Source: CAYRFQ01 sp964423615
GTDB taxonomy: Bacteria > Planctomycetota > Planctomycetia > Gemmatales > Gemmataceae
NCBI GenBank assembly: GCA_964423615.1
Contig: CAYRFQ010000009.1
Coordinates: 62,001 to 126,000 of the forward strand
DNA: 64,000 bases
Direction: 5' to 3'
This document shows, piece after piece, positions 1 to 9,600 of this stretch (position 1 is its first letter; every line of letters begins with the position of its first letter). Under the pieces are notes generated by a model. It was not told the origin of the DNA, searched no databases, and saw only the letters and a program-made list of their open reading frames with translations. The position numbers were made by a program, and so were the translations under genes.

Positions 1-3000
1 GACCTGCCCACGATACTTCCAATTGTGTTGACGACCAAGTTTCGGACTCTCCCAATGGGTGTCCCTGCCTGGTCCAAATTTGCGGTGAACGAAGACCTTG
101 AGGAGTTGGATGAAAGACTCCAAACCGAGAGACCCTGGCCAAACAGGATCCTGGTAGAAATGGGCATGGAAGAACCAGGCTTCCGGGTCAATTTCGACCG
201 ACCCAACGACAATCCCCTGTTCTGTCGGACCACCGTTTTCGAAGAACAGGTCAACTTGGTCGATCATTCGCATTTGTTTGTCGGGAAACGGAGCCTGGGT
301 CGGAACCAGGAACGACACGCCTCGGGTTCGTTCGTTCATGTCAGGAAGATAAGGCGTTTCTTCTTGAATTCCGACTTGATTTGCAAGAGCCGCGTCTGAG
401 AAGAATCCAAAATACGTGGTTCCCTCATAGAGCATCCCTCGAGCGTCCCTTACCGAGAAGTTGAAGTGTTGGATGATCATCCCGCCCGAGTGCGACACCC
501 GAGTCAGCTCGACATTCGTGATCAATGTCCCTGACTCTCGGTTCACTGCCCTATGCTGTGTCGCTGTCCCACCTAGATTTCGAAATCGCAGGTCCACAGG
601 ACTCGTGAGGGCCGATCCGACGTAGGCAGCTAACCACCCGCAAGGTTGGAGGGCGACTTCGAGGAGGACGGCGAAAGGCATGGTCTCTTGTCGATTCGCG
701 GTGAAATACCAGGCATCGTGCGGGACGTCGTATTCGCCTTCGGCTGTTGCACCCGCCGCCATGACCCAAGGCTCGCCTGTGACCTGGGTGATCCGATCGA
801 GAAAGGCATACGGTGGACCAGGGAGACGGGCAATCCGGCGGTCATGGTCGAATGCCTTGTACTTGCCGCCGAAGGCCTCCGAAGGCTTACCCACAGCAAA
901 TGCCAGGATTTGCTCTCGCGAGTAGATTGGAGGTCTGACTGGTGCGGGATTGACTTGCTGCCAGAGTTGGTGCAACTCATCTTCGGTTGTTCCTGACAGT
1001 CGCATCGAGAGCCCAGTCAGTAGGACGACCGGTTTTCCGTCGGCGAACATGGTCGCGTCGGCGATGGCGTATGGGTGCGGGCTATATCCCAGTTCTTTGA
1101 GGGTCACCTCATAGCTGGCAACCTTCGAATTGGCCGTTACTTGTCCTCGACACTTGAGCCTCGTGACAACGCCGGGGACTGGTTCGAAATGACACGTCTT
1201 GCGAGGACCGAGCCACCCCACTCGCAATAGATACACTCGAAGTGTATGGAGGCAACATTCATACATCAGCGTTCCGGGCATGACCTGGTCGTCGATGAAA
1301 TGACAAGTCAGGAACCACGCATCGGGTTCGATGTCCTGCTCGGCTCGAATGGTGCCCAAACCAGCAAATCCTCCTTGAGGATCGATGTGCACGATGCGGT
1401 CGAGGACCCGCAGTTGACCACCAGGTATTGTCAGGGGATCTTGCAGAGGGAGTTCCGCGAACTGACCACCGAACATTCCCACAAGGTCTCCCTTTTGGAG
1501 CGCATCCAGTTGGTTGGCAGTATAAGTCTCATCAGGAGACGGATGTTGTGGTAGCCAGGGAAGCGGTTTCGGGTCCCCTCGCAAACGTCCTTCTTGTCGG
1601 GCCGCGACGATCCCCTGGCCCGCAGCCAGTTCCTTTTCTGTGAAGAATCCCGCACACCCATCGGTCATGGTCAATAATGGTTCACCATCGACAGTCCCCT
1701 GAAACCGAAAGCGGAACAGGTAAGTTTGTCCCTGGCGAAAGAATTCATCGATGTGAATGTCATACTGGATCGTCTGTCCGGATTCTGGTAATTCCCTGTG
1801 GAATGTCACGGCAGCATCGAGAAGGCGGTACACGGCCAATCCACGGGTCTGAAAATCGATTCCCAGATAGCCTGAAAGAAACAAGTCGGCTTGTCCTGAT
1901 TCGATCGCGATGCACGACGGCATCCTATTGTTGTCGAGATACCACCCTCTCGGTTTGACGTCGTGTTCGGTGACGACTCGTCCGGAAGTCATGGATTTTG
2001 GTTCCCCTTCCAACGTGAGGATGCGATCAACCAACATGAGAGGCTCATCTGGTAGCCGGACACGGGTGGGAAAGGTATCCACTTCGGCGAACGCTGTTCC
2101 CAAGACCGCACCAATTGTCCCGACTGCGAACTCCAAACATTGTTCTCGATCGAGGACAACATTCCTTGTTGGGACCATCTCCGGCTCAGAGACGGCTGGG
2201 GGAGGCGTTTTCTTAACCAGAGAGGGGACGATGGGTGAGGTCATGTAGCTGGAGAGGGCTTTTTGGGCCCGATCAGCAAATGCAAGATAACTTTGGTGAG
2301 CCTCACCTCGTTGTCTCAATAGCGAAGCATAAGTCTGCAACCAATCGGGGGAGTGGTGCCCTGTTCCGTTGGACAGGAGGGCTTGAAATGGCTGGGAATA
2401 TGTTCGAGGTTCCGGTGTATGGTCGGGGTGCATGGTCGTCCAATGAGAGTGTCGCGGTTGAGTATTTGTTGAGAACTGAGTGGATGAAGTGGCAGGTACA
2501 GGAAGCGTAACGTCCGCGTCTTGTTTGTCCGACAACGGCACACTCGGTGTGACGTCCGCTACATCGGGTTGTTTGGCGAAGGTACAGGAACTTTTCAAGG
2601 TACTTTGATTCGGTGGGTGTGCAACCATTACCAAGGCACGGGCAACCTCTTTCGAAACTGCAGGCAGGGTCGGAGCCAAGTGTCCCACCGGGACGTGTAT
2701 TGAAAGCGTATCAATCTCAAGTGAACTAACGTCATTGGCAGAAGACCTTGCGGGGCCATATAAGGGATCCAGATTGATGTTGTGTCCGTTGCTGATCAAC
2801 TGGGCCAAGACCCGAAGAAATCCTTGGACTTCCCCTTCGCGAGGTGAATTGATCCCCACTGCGAGATGAGGTCTATCTCTCAGAATCTGACCAATGAGCC
2901 GGGTGCAGTTCTGTCCTGGACCGACTTCGAGAAAAGTTCGGACGCCGTCCTCGTAGGCCTGCTGGATCACCCTCGGGAAGTCGAGTGTCTCGAGGGCCTG

Positions 3001-6000
3001 GCTTGTGACGGCATGAGCCGCGGACACCAGACTCGGCGTGTAGACTGCTCCCCGGGCCCCACTGTAGATTGCGATCGTTGGAGTACTAGTGACCGGCAGT
3101 GTGTGAAGGCGGCGGTATCGGTCTTCTACGACGCGGACGATCGGACAATGAACGGAGCTTTGCGCGGCCGTCGGAAGGAACCCACATCGGAGCCGTGATA
3201 CTACTTGATCAACCGACCTTCGATGTCCTCCAATGACGCATTCTGAGTCGCTATTCTTGATGAGCAAGTACGCCCGAGGGACATCTTGCAAAGCCCGACT
3301 CACCTCTGCCGGTTGGCACGGAACTATCCCAGCAATCCAATCGACGTCCTCGTCTTTGGACAGTTGCCAGTATTGTCTTGCTGCTTGATAATCACCACAC
3401 AAATCGGAATGGAAGAGGGGAGACTGCATCAAACGATGAAGCATCGTGTCTCGGTCTTGCCAAATCCGGGTTGCAAAGAGCAATGTGGTCTCCCCAAGGC
3501 TGTAGCCGATGGCTGCATCGGGACGGACGCCGAACAGCTCGAGGAGATCGCTGACACCTGTGCCATAAGCCACTTGCCCCATCAACAGTTTGCGGGTCTC
3601 GACGCCTTCGAGGTCCTCACGTTCCCAGAAAACCTCTGGACGATATTGACTCCGCAACCATTGATTGTCCGCTTCCTGACGTTCCAAGGATTGGGGCCAA
3701 TGGAGAAATAATTCGCGCCCCATGCCAGGATGCCAGTTCCCCGACCCAGGAAACACCAGGCCAAGTTTTCCTTTGCTGATGACCTTATGATCCAAGGTAG
3801 AGAAACTTTGGGTTCTGAGTTGAGGCTGGAATCTGTCGTGTCGGTCATCGGCACCGGACGACAGTGACCGTAGTCGCTGGTCCAGGAGAGCCGTCAAATC
3901 CTCCCGAGTCGGTACCACGAATGTGCAAAGCAACTGCTCTGGTCCGCGAGAATGGTATTGGTGCCAGTGTCGGGCCAACTGGTCGATCGAGGAGGCCGGA
4001 GACTGATCAACGAAGGATTGGAGTTCTTTCAAACGGTCTGGGAATTGACTTTGGTGGGTTGCGCGAACGACGAAGAGTCCTTCGGGCAACGGGAGTTGGG
4101 AAGGACGCAAGGATGTCCATGGCTGTTGAGAGTGTGACATAACGAGGCGTGTCGCTTCATTCGATCGAGGCGGTGGTACTCCGACAACAACCGACCGAAA
4201 TCCGTCAGCGGTATCTTGGAACCAATAATGGGAGAGACCTCCCTGGTGCTCTACAGAGCGAGGAACTCTCGTCTCAGCCACAGCCAGCGTGCCCCGAAGG
4301 AGGTTGACGAGGTAGCCCAGATGACCGAATTTCGTGGAGGAGAGGTTCGGCGGGTGCGACACCTTCAGCGAGCTCTGGGGATCGTGACGATCTGCGGTTT
4401 CGTTTTCAAGGACTGCATATATGTGGTCTTCTGCTTGTTGGGCGTCTTCGAATCGTTTAAGGACGAAAGCGATGGCGCCTTCGGACGGTCGAGACTCAGC
4501 GAGGTCTGGATTCGACGAGAGGTGTCGTGCTATCGTTGCCCTGACGTCGGAAGGGAAGTCGACGGCTCCAACGACCGCTGTATCGATTTCGTTATTCTCG
4601 AGGAGTTGACGAGCCGTTTCGAGTGCATCGGCTCCAGAATCTGTGGGGGATGTGATTGTGAAACTCGGACCGCCCAAACCGAATTCCCGCGAGATACGAC
4701 TGGCCGTGATACTTGCAAGTGCCCCGAGGGTTCGTCCAGCTGTCAAGGGTGGATGAATCGAATCGAGGGAATCTTGGAGCCTGTTCAGTGTCTCTTGAGT
4801 AGAGGAAGTGTCGGTGACCTTACGGGATTGCTCAAGGGTTCGTTTGAACCACCATCGCAGGTGAAAGTTTGTCGTGTTGGGGTCCAATCCCAGCCCGATG
4901 AATACGCCTGTTCGAGTCTTCTCCCCGGTGTTGCCGAGGACATCTTGAAGGGCCCTGCGAGCAACGTTGAGCATGAGGAGTTGTTGGGGGAGCATCTCTT
5001 GGAGGTCGCTAGGGGGAATCCGAAATGCGGTTCGAGGCACCTTCACCTGGTCAAGTGATGTGTGCCGAGTTTCTCCCGAATGGAGGAATCCCTGCAACCA
5101 GGTCGCTTCCTCGACTCCCCACCAACGAAAAGTCGACTCTGAGTTCTTCTCCTGTTGCTCGTTCGAGAACCAACTGGCTCGTACAGCGTCCAGATCTGGT
5201 GAGTTGTCCAGTGCCGCATGGACTCCAACGATTGCAAGTGGGACGGGGTACCGAGGTCTGGTTGTTATTGCGAAAGTGTTGGTCCCTTGGTCAGCAATCC
5301 ATTCTTCGATGAGTAGGTGGGCATTGATTCCACCGAACCCGAATGCGCTGACGGCAGCTCGTCGAGGGATGTCACTCTGACGTTGCTCCCAAGTCTGTCC
5401 ATCACGCAGCAGCGTCCAAGATTGTTTGTCTTCTTGCAATTGGAGGAGGGGTGATTCGAGATTCGTGGCTGGAGGCAGGGTTTGGTGTTTGATCGCCAGG
5501 AGAACCTTCAAGAGTCCAGCAGCACCAGCGGCAGTCAACGTATGGCCGACGTTGGCTTTCACCGAACCCAGGGCACAGGTGTGAGGTGAGCACCCTTCCC
5601 ACAACTGAGTCAGACTTCGTAACTCGACACCATCTCCCAAAGCTGTCCCGGTGGCGTGGCATTCGATGTAATCGACTTCGTTGGGTCGCCAGCCGGCTTG
5701 TTCATACGCGAGACGCATCGCTCGCAACTGACCAGCCGAGTCTGGTGCCAGAACGTTTCCCTGGGTATCGTTCGACAGTCCGACACCTGCCAAAACTCCG
5801 TAAATGTAATCTCCTTGTTGGACGGCGTCTTGGAGCCGTTTGAGGACAAACATGGCACCCCCCTCACCAACGACCAAACCATCGGCCTTGACGTCGAATG
5901 GAGAGCATTTTCCGGTCGGAGAGAGTGCTCGAAGCTGCGAGAATCCCATCTGGGTGTAAAGACAATCGGGGCGAGAAACCCCTCCCGCGATTATGGCATC

Positions 6001-6630
6001 GGCTGCGCCCGAGAGGAGCTTGTCGACAGCTAATTTGATGGCGTAAAGGGAGGAGGCACACGCAGCATCGAGAGTGAAGCACGTGCCCTCAAGTCCGAGG
6101 CTTCTCGCCAACAACTCAGATGGGAGTCCTGCGGGATGGCAGCTTTCTGGAGGTGGATGGGCCGCCCCCGGGGGTATGTCCGCACCAAGCTGCTCCAAGA
6201 TGGTGTTCCCAACGAAATGTTCGGCGAACGCGGATGCTCCGTCTGTTGGGAGACAAAGGCTTCCGAGGATGACCCCACACCGGCCCCTGTCTAGTGCGTC
6301 GGTTCGACAGTCTTCCCACGCTTGTCTTCCTACTTGCAACGTGATGTGGAAAAGTGGATCCAGATCCGCCAAGAAAGACGGATCGAGGTCGTGCAATGAT
6401 GGGTCGAACTGCCAATTTTCGATGAAGTAGCCGCGGGTCGAATACACTGTGTCTGTCCGACCGACGGTCGAATCGAAGATGGACTCGGACGGCAACGGCC
6501 AACGACCAGCGGGGATTTCAGTGGATGTGTCGGTTCCGGTAACGATGTTGTTCCAGAACTGTTCGAGTGTCAACGACTTCGAAAACAGCCCACCAATCCC
6601 AACAATAGCAACACGATTGTTTGACGGCAT
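1..6630 (-). CDS. Pfa-type PUFA/polyketide synthase, KS-CLF-AT-DH-DH subunit (partial, runs off left edge)
   Basis: A type I iterative megasynthase that extends and dehydrates acyl chains on the ACPs of its partner. The frame is open from ATG at 6630 to base 1 (2210 codons, no stop), so the C-terminus is missing. Domains read by translation: KS at about 1-440, with nucleophile Cys191 in DAACASS; a second KS-like domain at about 455-850 (chain-length-factor type), with Thr663 where the Cys should be; AT at about 955-1270 (FPGSGNWHPGM, Ser1044 in GYSLGE); a linker; then two FabA-like dehydratases, each a pair of hotdogs, with active-site-type His1777 (CHFIDDQVMPG) and His2157 (AHFYQDPVWPG). The gene starts 13 bases after the stop of the upstream synthase, so it is co-transcribed. 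It corresponds to PfaC with an inserted AT, as in the Pfa3 subunit of myxobacterial clusters; those end in an acyltransferase domain that would lie outside this window. Family assignment is firm; product is inferred. Confidence 0.93.
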   Translation of the reverse strand, partial: MPSNNRVAIVGIGGLFSKSLTLEQFWNNIVTGTDTSTEIPAGRWPLPSESIFDSTVGRTDTVYSTRGYFIENWQFDPSLHDLDPSFLADLDPLFHITLQVGRQAWEDCRTDALDRGRCGVILGSLCLPTDGASAFAEHFVGNTILEQLGADIPPGAAHPPPESCHPAGLPSELLARSLGLEGTCFTLDAACASSLYAIKLAVDKLLSGAADAIIAGGVSRPDCLYTQMGFSQLRALSPTGKCSPFDVKADGLVVGEGGAMFVLKRLQDAVQQGDYIYGVLAGVGLSNDTQGNVLAPDSAGQLRAMRLAYEQAGWRPNEVDYIECHATGTALGDGVELRSLTQLWEGCSPHTCALGSVKANVGHTLTAAGAAGLLKVLLAIKHQTLPPATNLESPLLQLQEDKQSWTLLRDGQTWEQRQSDIPRRAAVSAFGFGGINAHLLIEEWIADQGTNTFAITTRPRYPVPLAIVGVHAALDNSPDLDAVRASWFSNEQQEKNSESTFRWWGVEEATWLQGFLHSGETRHTSLDQVKVPRTAFRIPPSDLQEMLPQQLLMLNVARRALQDVLGNTGEKTRTGVFIGLGLDPNTTNFHLRWWFKRTLEQSRKVTDTSSTQETLNRLQDSLDSIHPPLTAGRTLGALASITASRISREFGLGGPSFTITSPTDSGADALETARQLLENNEIDTAVVGAVDFPSDVRATIARHLSSNPDLAESRPSEGAIAFVLKRFEDAQQAEDHIYAVLENETADRHDPQSSLKVSHPPNLSSTKFGHLGYLVNLLRGTLAVAETRVPRSVEHQGGLSHYWFQDTADGFRSVVVGVPPPRSNEATRLVMSHSQQPWTSLRPSQLPLPEGLFVVRATHQSQFPDRLKELQSFVDQSPASSIDQLARHWHQYHSRGPEQLLCTFVVPTREDLTALLDQRLRSLSSGADDRHDRFQPQLRTQSFSTLDHKVISKGKLGLVFPGSGNWHPGMGRELFLHWPQSLERQEADNQWLRSQYRPEVFWEREDLEGVETRKLLMGQVAYGTGVSDLLELFGVRPDAAIGYSLGETTLLFATRIWQDRDTMLHRLMQSPLFHSDLCGDYQAARQYWQLSKDEDVDWIAGIVPCQPAEVSRALQDVPRAYLLIKNSDSECVIGGHRRSVDQVVSRLRCGFLPTAAQSSVHCPIVRVVEDRYRRLHTLPVTSTPTIAIYSGARGAVYTPSLVSAAHAVTSQALETLDFPRVIQQAYEDGVRTFLEVGPGQNCTRLIGQILRDRPHLAVGINSPREGEVQGFLRVLAQLISNGHNINLDPLYGPARSSANDVSSLEIDTLSIHVPVGHLAPTLPAVSKEVARALVMVAHPPNQSTLKSSCTFAKQPDVADVTPSVPLSDKQDADVTLPVPATSSTQFSTNTQPRHSHWTTMHPDHTPEPRTYSQPFQALLSNGTGHHSPDWLQTYASLLRQRGEAHQSYLAFADRAQKALSSYMTSPIVPSLVKKTPPPAVSEPEMVPTRNVVLDREQCLEFAVGTIGAVLGTAFAEVDTFPTRVRLPDEPLMLVDRILTLEGEPKSMTSGRVVTEHDVKPRGWYLDNNRMPSCIAIESGQADLFLSGYLGIDFQTRGLAVYRLLDAAVTFHRELPESGQTIQYDIHIDEFFRQGQTYLFRFRFQGTVDGEPLLTMTDGCAGFFTEKELAAGQGIVAARQEGRLRGDPKPLPWLPQHPSPDETYTANQLDALQKGDLVGMFGGQFAELPLQDPLTIPGGQLRVLDRIVHIDPQGGFAGLGTIRAEQDIEPDAWFLTCHFIDDQVMPGTLMYECCLHTLRVYLLRVGWLGPRKTCHFEPVPGVVTRLKCRGQVTANSKVASYEVTLKELGYSPHPYAIADATMFADGKPVVLLTGLSMRLSGTTEDELHQLWQQVNPAPVRPPIYSREQILAFAVGKPSEAFGGKYKAFDHDRRIARLPGPPYAFLDRITQVTGEPWVMAAGATAEGEYDVPHDAWYFTANRQETMPFAVLLEVALQPCGWLAAYVGSALTSPVDLRFRNLGGTATQHRAVNRESGTLITNVELTRVSHSGGMIIQHFNFSVRDARGMLYEGTTYFGFFSDAALANQVGIQEETPYLPDMNERTRGVSFLVPTQAPFPDKQMRMIDQVDLFFENGGPTEQGIVVGSVEIDPEAWFFHAHFYQDPVWPGSLGLESFIQLLKVFVHRKFGPGRDTHWESPKLGRQHNWKYRGQV

Positions 6631-6643
6631 GGCATCGGGAAAG

Positions 6644-9600
6644 TCAGAGGGTCACTGGAGTGCCCGGAAGTTGGTTCTGTCGAAAATGATCAAACAAAGA
6701 AGGTTCGACGACACACTCGTAGCCTTCCAGACGAGCGAGGAGAGCACCTCGAACATCGACCCATTCGATGTCGGCCGTTGCGAGAGATTGGCCGCGAGAG
6801 GTCACGCTCACGAAGACTTGAATGTCTTCTTTTGGGAAAACCCTCACGAACTGTCGATACCGTCCAAGACGAGTGGGCAACGAAGGTGCGCTCAAGAATT
6901 CCGAGCACCAGACGATCATCGCCTGAAAGGCTCCATCCAAGGCAAGCGGCGCCGTCACCCACTGAGATCGCAAAGGCTGCCGGATCCAACTGTGTGGTTT
7001 GGGCGAACCGACCAAGGTAACGACGATGCCACGCTCGTCCAGACCAACGACTTCCTGGATCGTTCGGAGTTGTTCGCCATGGAAAAGAATGGTCTCGTAA
7101 ACCAAATGAGGAGTCAAAGTGGGTTTTGTGGAAACAGTCAAGGTGGTCCGAGGCGGAGTATCCGGGGAACGACTTGCCAAACACAATTGGGCTTGGGCAT
7201 GGATGATTCGCTTACCGTTGGAGTGCTGACCAACAATCCGGGCTGTAAGTCGATATCCGTCGGACTGCTTGACGAGTGAACTCGTCGCGATGGCTAACGA
7301 GACGGACTCCGAAGTAGCGAGTTTGATACCGTGGTAAACTTGCAAATCATCGCACCCCAGGAACACCAAACCGGGATTTGCATGTAAGGCACCTTGAGCC
7401 AACCATTCGAGTTGAAGGGCAACTGGAACGACTGCCTTTCCGCCAATGACGTGATCTCGCAACACCGGATACTCTTCGACGGATACACTTAAGGACATGG
7501 TCTCCAACAGTTCCTGGCTGGATACGGTAGCTGGGGTGCGGTGTGTGCCGTCCGCTGAGCTTTGATTCGGACTGACAACGGCACCTGGAGTGGGTCTGCT
7601 ACTTTGATTATTTGGCCGCGGTGGCAGCGATGTTTCCCGAAAGGAAGGAACTGCGGAGTGCTCGCCAAGCACGACGATTTCGGTGGGAGCTGAGTTTGCG
7701 AGTTCGTGAACAAAGAACGATGCGCCCTCGAAGGTGTTAATCGGTTGAATGCCTTCCGCCTCGAAAATCGTGCGCAACTCGGGTGTCACCATGCCGCTAT
7801 CCCAAGGTCCCCAATTGAAGGCGACGACACGACAGTCAGGTCTTCGAACGGCTTCTTGTTGACACATCTTGTTGAGGACTTCGTTTGCAACTGCGTAGTC
7901 GAGTTGTCCTGTCCTGCCGAATCGTGCCGTTGAGGAAGAGAAAGCGGCAATGACCTTCAAAGGGTGATCCGAGAGGGTAGCCAGCAAATTCTGAAAGCCA
8001 GTCACTTTTGTCTGGTAGACCTTCGAGAACTGCTCGGAGGTCTTGTGCTCGATACGTTTATCGGCGAGGACACCAGCACCATGCACGAGTCCTGTCACTC
8101 TTCCCAGTTCGCTCTCGATGTTCGACAAGGCTCGTTTGAGATCTTGCTGGTCGCGGACATCGACTTGCTGGTAGGTAACCTGAGCCCTATGGTCCTTGAG
8201 CCGCGTGAGGGTGTTTCGAAGTTCTCGCGAGGCGATGATACGACCATACTCGTCGTTGATCTGACGGGGGGTTGTGTGTCCGTTGGCGTTGGCAATCAGG
8301 GCTCGTTTGATGGCCTGTTCGCTCTCCAACGAATTCAGCCAATTGGGTTCCGGCTTCGGCTCGGGAGATCGACCCACGAGGGCAACTCGACATCCTGTTG
8401 CCTTGACGAGTTGAACAACACATTCGGCTGTGATTCCACGACCACCGCCGGACACCAAGACGACGTCTTGTTCGTTGAGTGGAATCGAGGAAACTGGCTC
8501 TTGCATTACTTTTTCGAGGGCAACGGTGTGACTTCCCGAGGCAGAAATCGCGACTTCGGTAGGTCCCAGAAGGAATACTTCGTCGACGATAGCGAGGGCA
8601 GCTTCCTCCAAATCCAGATGCGGAGCAACGTCCATAGCTTTGCAATGGAGTCCTGGCCATTCGTAAGCGAGTGTCTTCGTGAGACCCGCCAGTCCTCCGG
8701 TGATCGGTGAATGGATTGACTTTCCTGCGAACCCAAACTCCCCATCGATCTGGGTGACGGTCGCGAGGAAGACGTCTTGGTTTGCAGCACTTCGCTTGAG
8801 TTGTTCACCTGCCCGTTGAAGCGTCGCGAGAATCAGTAAGTAATCACGTTCCTCGAGCTTTGACGCGATTAGGATCAGGCCACCAAAAGTATCAGGTACA
8901 GGTGTCGTGTGAGCATTTCCGATTGACAGTTCAGTTACTTCGTGGCCCAGTTGGCGGAGCCTTGCGACGACATTCCGAGTCAGTGTTGCCTCATCGCCAA
9001 TGACCCAGATAGTAGCTTCTGGAGGGACTTTGATGGGGGTGCGTTGGGTGGATGCTGGAGCCAACGTCGGCACCAATCGAAGCAGGGGTGGGACAGGAGG
9101 GATTTCGCTTCGAGGGCTTCGCTGCTTCTCGAGTTGGATACTAAGCGGTTGGTGATCGACCCTGGTCCCATTTGCCAGGAAGTTCTCGATATCTTGCAAG
9201 GTTCGGAGTGCGCCAAGTTGATCGGGTTGGACGACCGGTGCGTCTGGAAGTGCCTCTTGCAGTGCAGAGAAAATCTCGACGCGTTTGATCGAGTCAATAC
9301 CCAGGTCAGCGTCTATCTCCATGGACATTTCAAGCATACTTGCGGGGTAACCCGTTTTCTCCGCCACGGTGTCGAGGAGGAGAGTTTGGACTCGTTGGTT
9401 CCCCGAGTTTGATTCTGGCTGCGTTGGGGCAGGTGGTTGCGTGAGAGGATGTTCGTTAGCCGACACCCATGTCGCAGGTTTCTCGGTCAAAAAGTTCAAT
9501 ACGTCCTGCAGCGTTCGGAAGGAGCCAATATTGTCCGACTCGACCACGCGTCCCCCGGGAAGTCTCTCCTGGAGGGCTGATAATATTTCCACCCGCTTGA

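Noticed and set aside
4216..5058. Long plus-strand frame of 280 codons
   Set aside because: It is antisense to the CLF/AT part of the PfaC-like gene, whose minus-strand translation gives clear family motifs; the plus-strand product is rich in Cys/Arg and resembles nothing.
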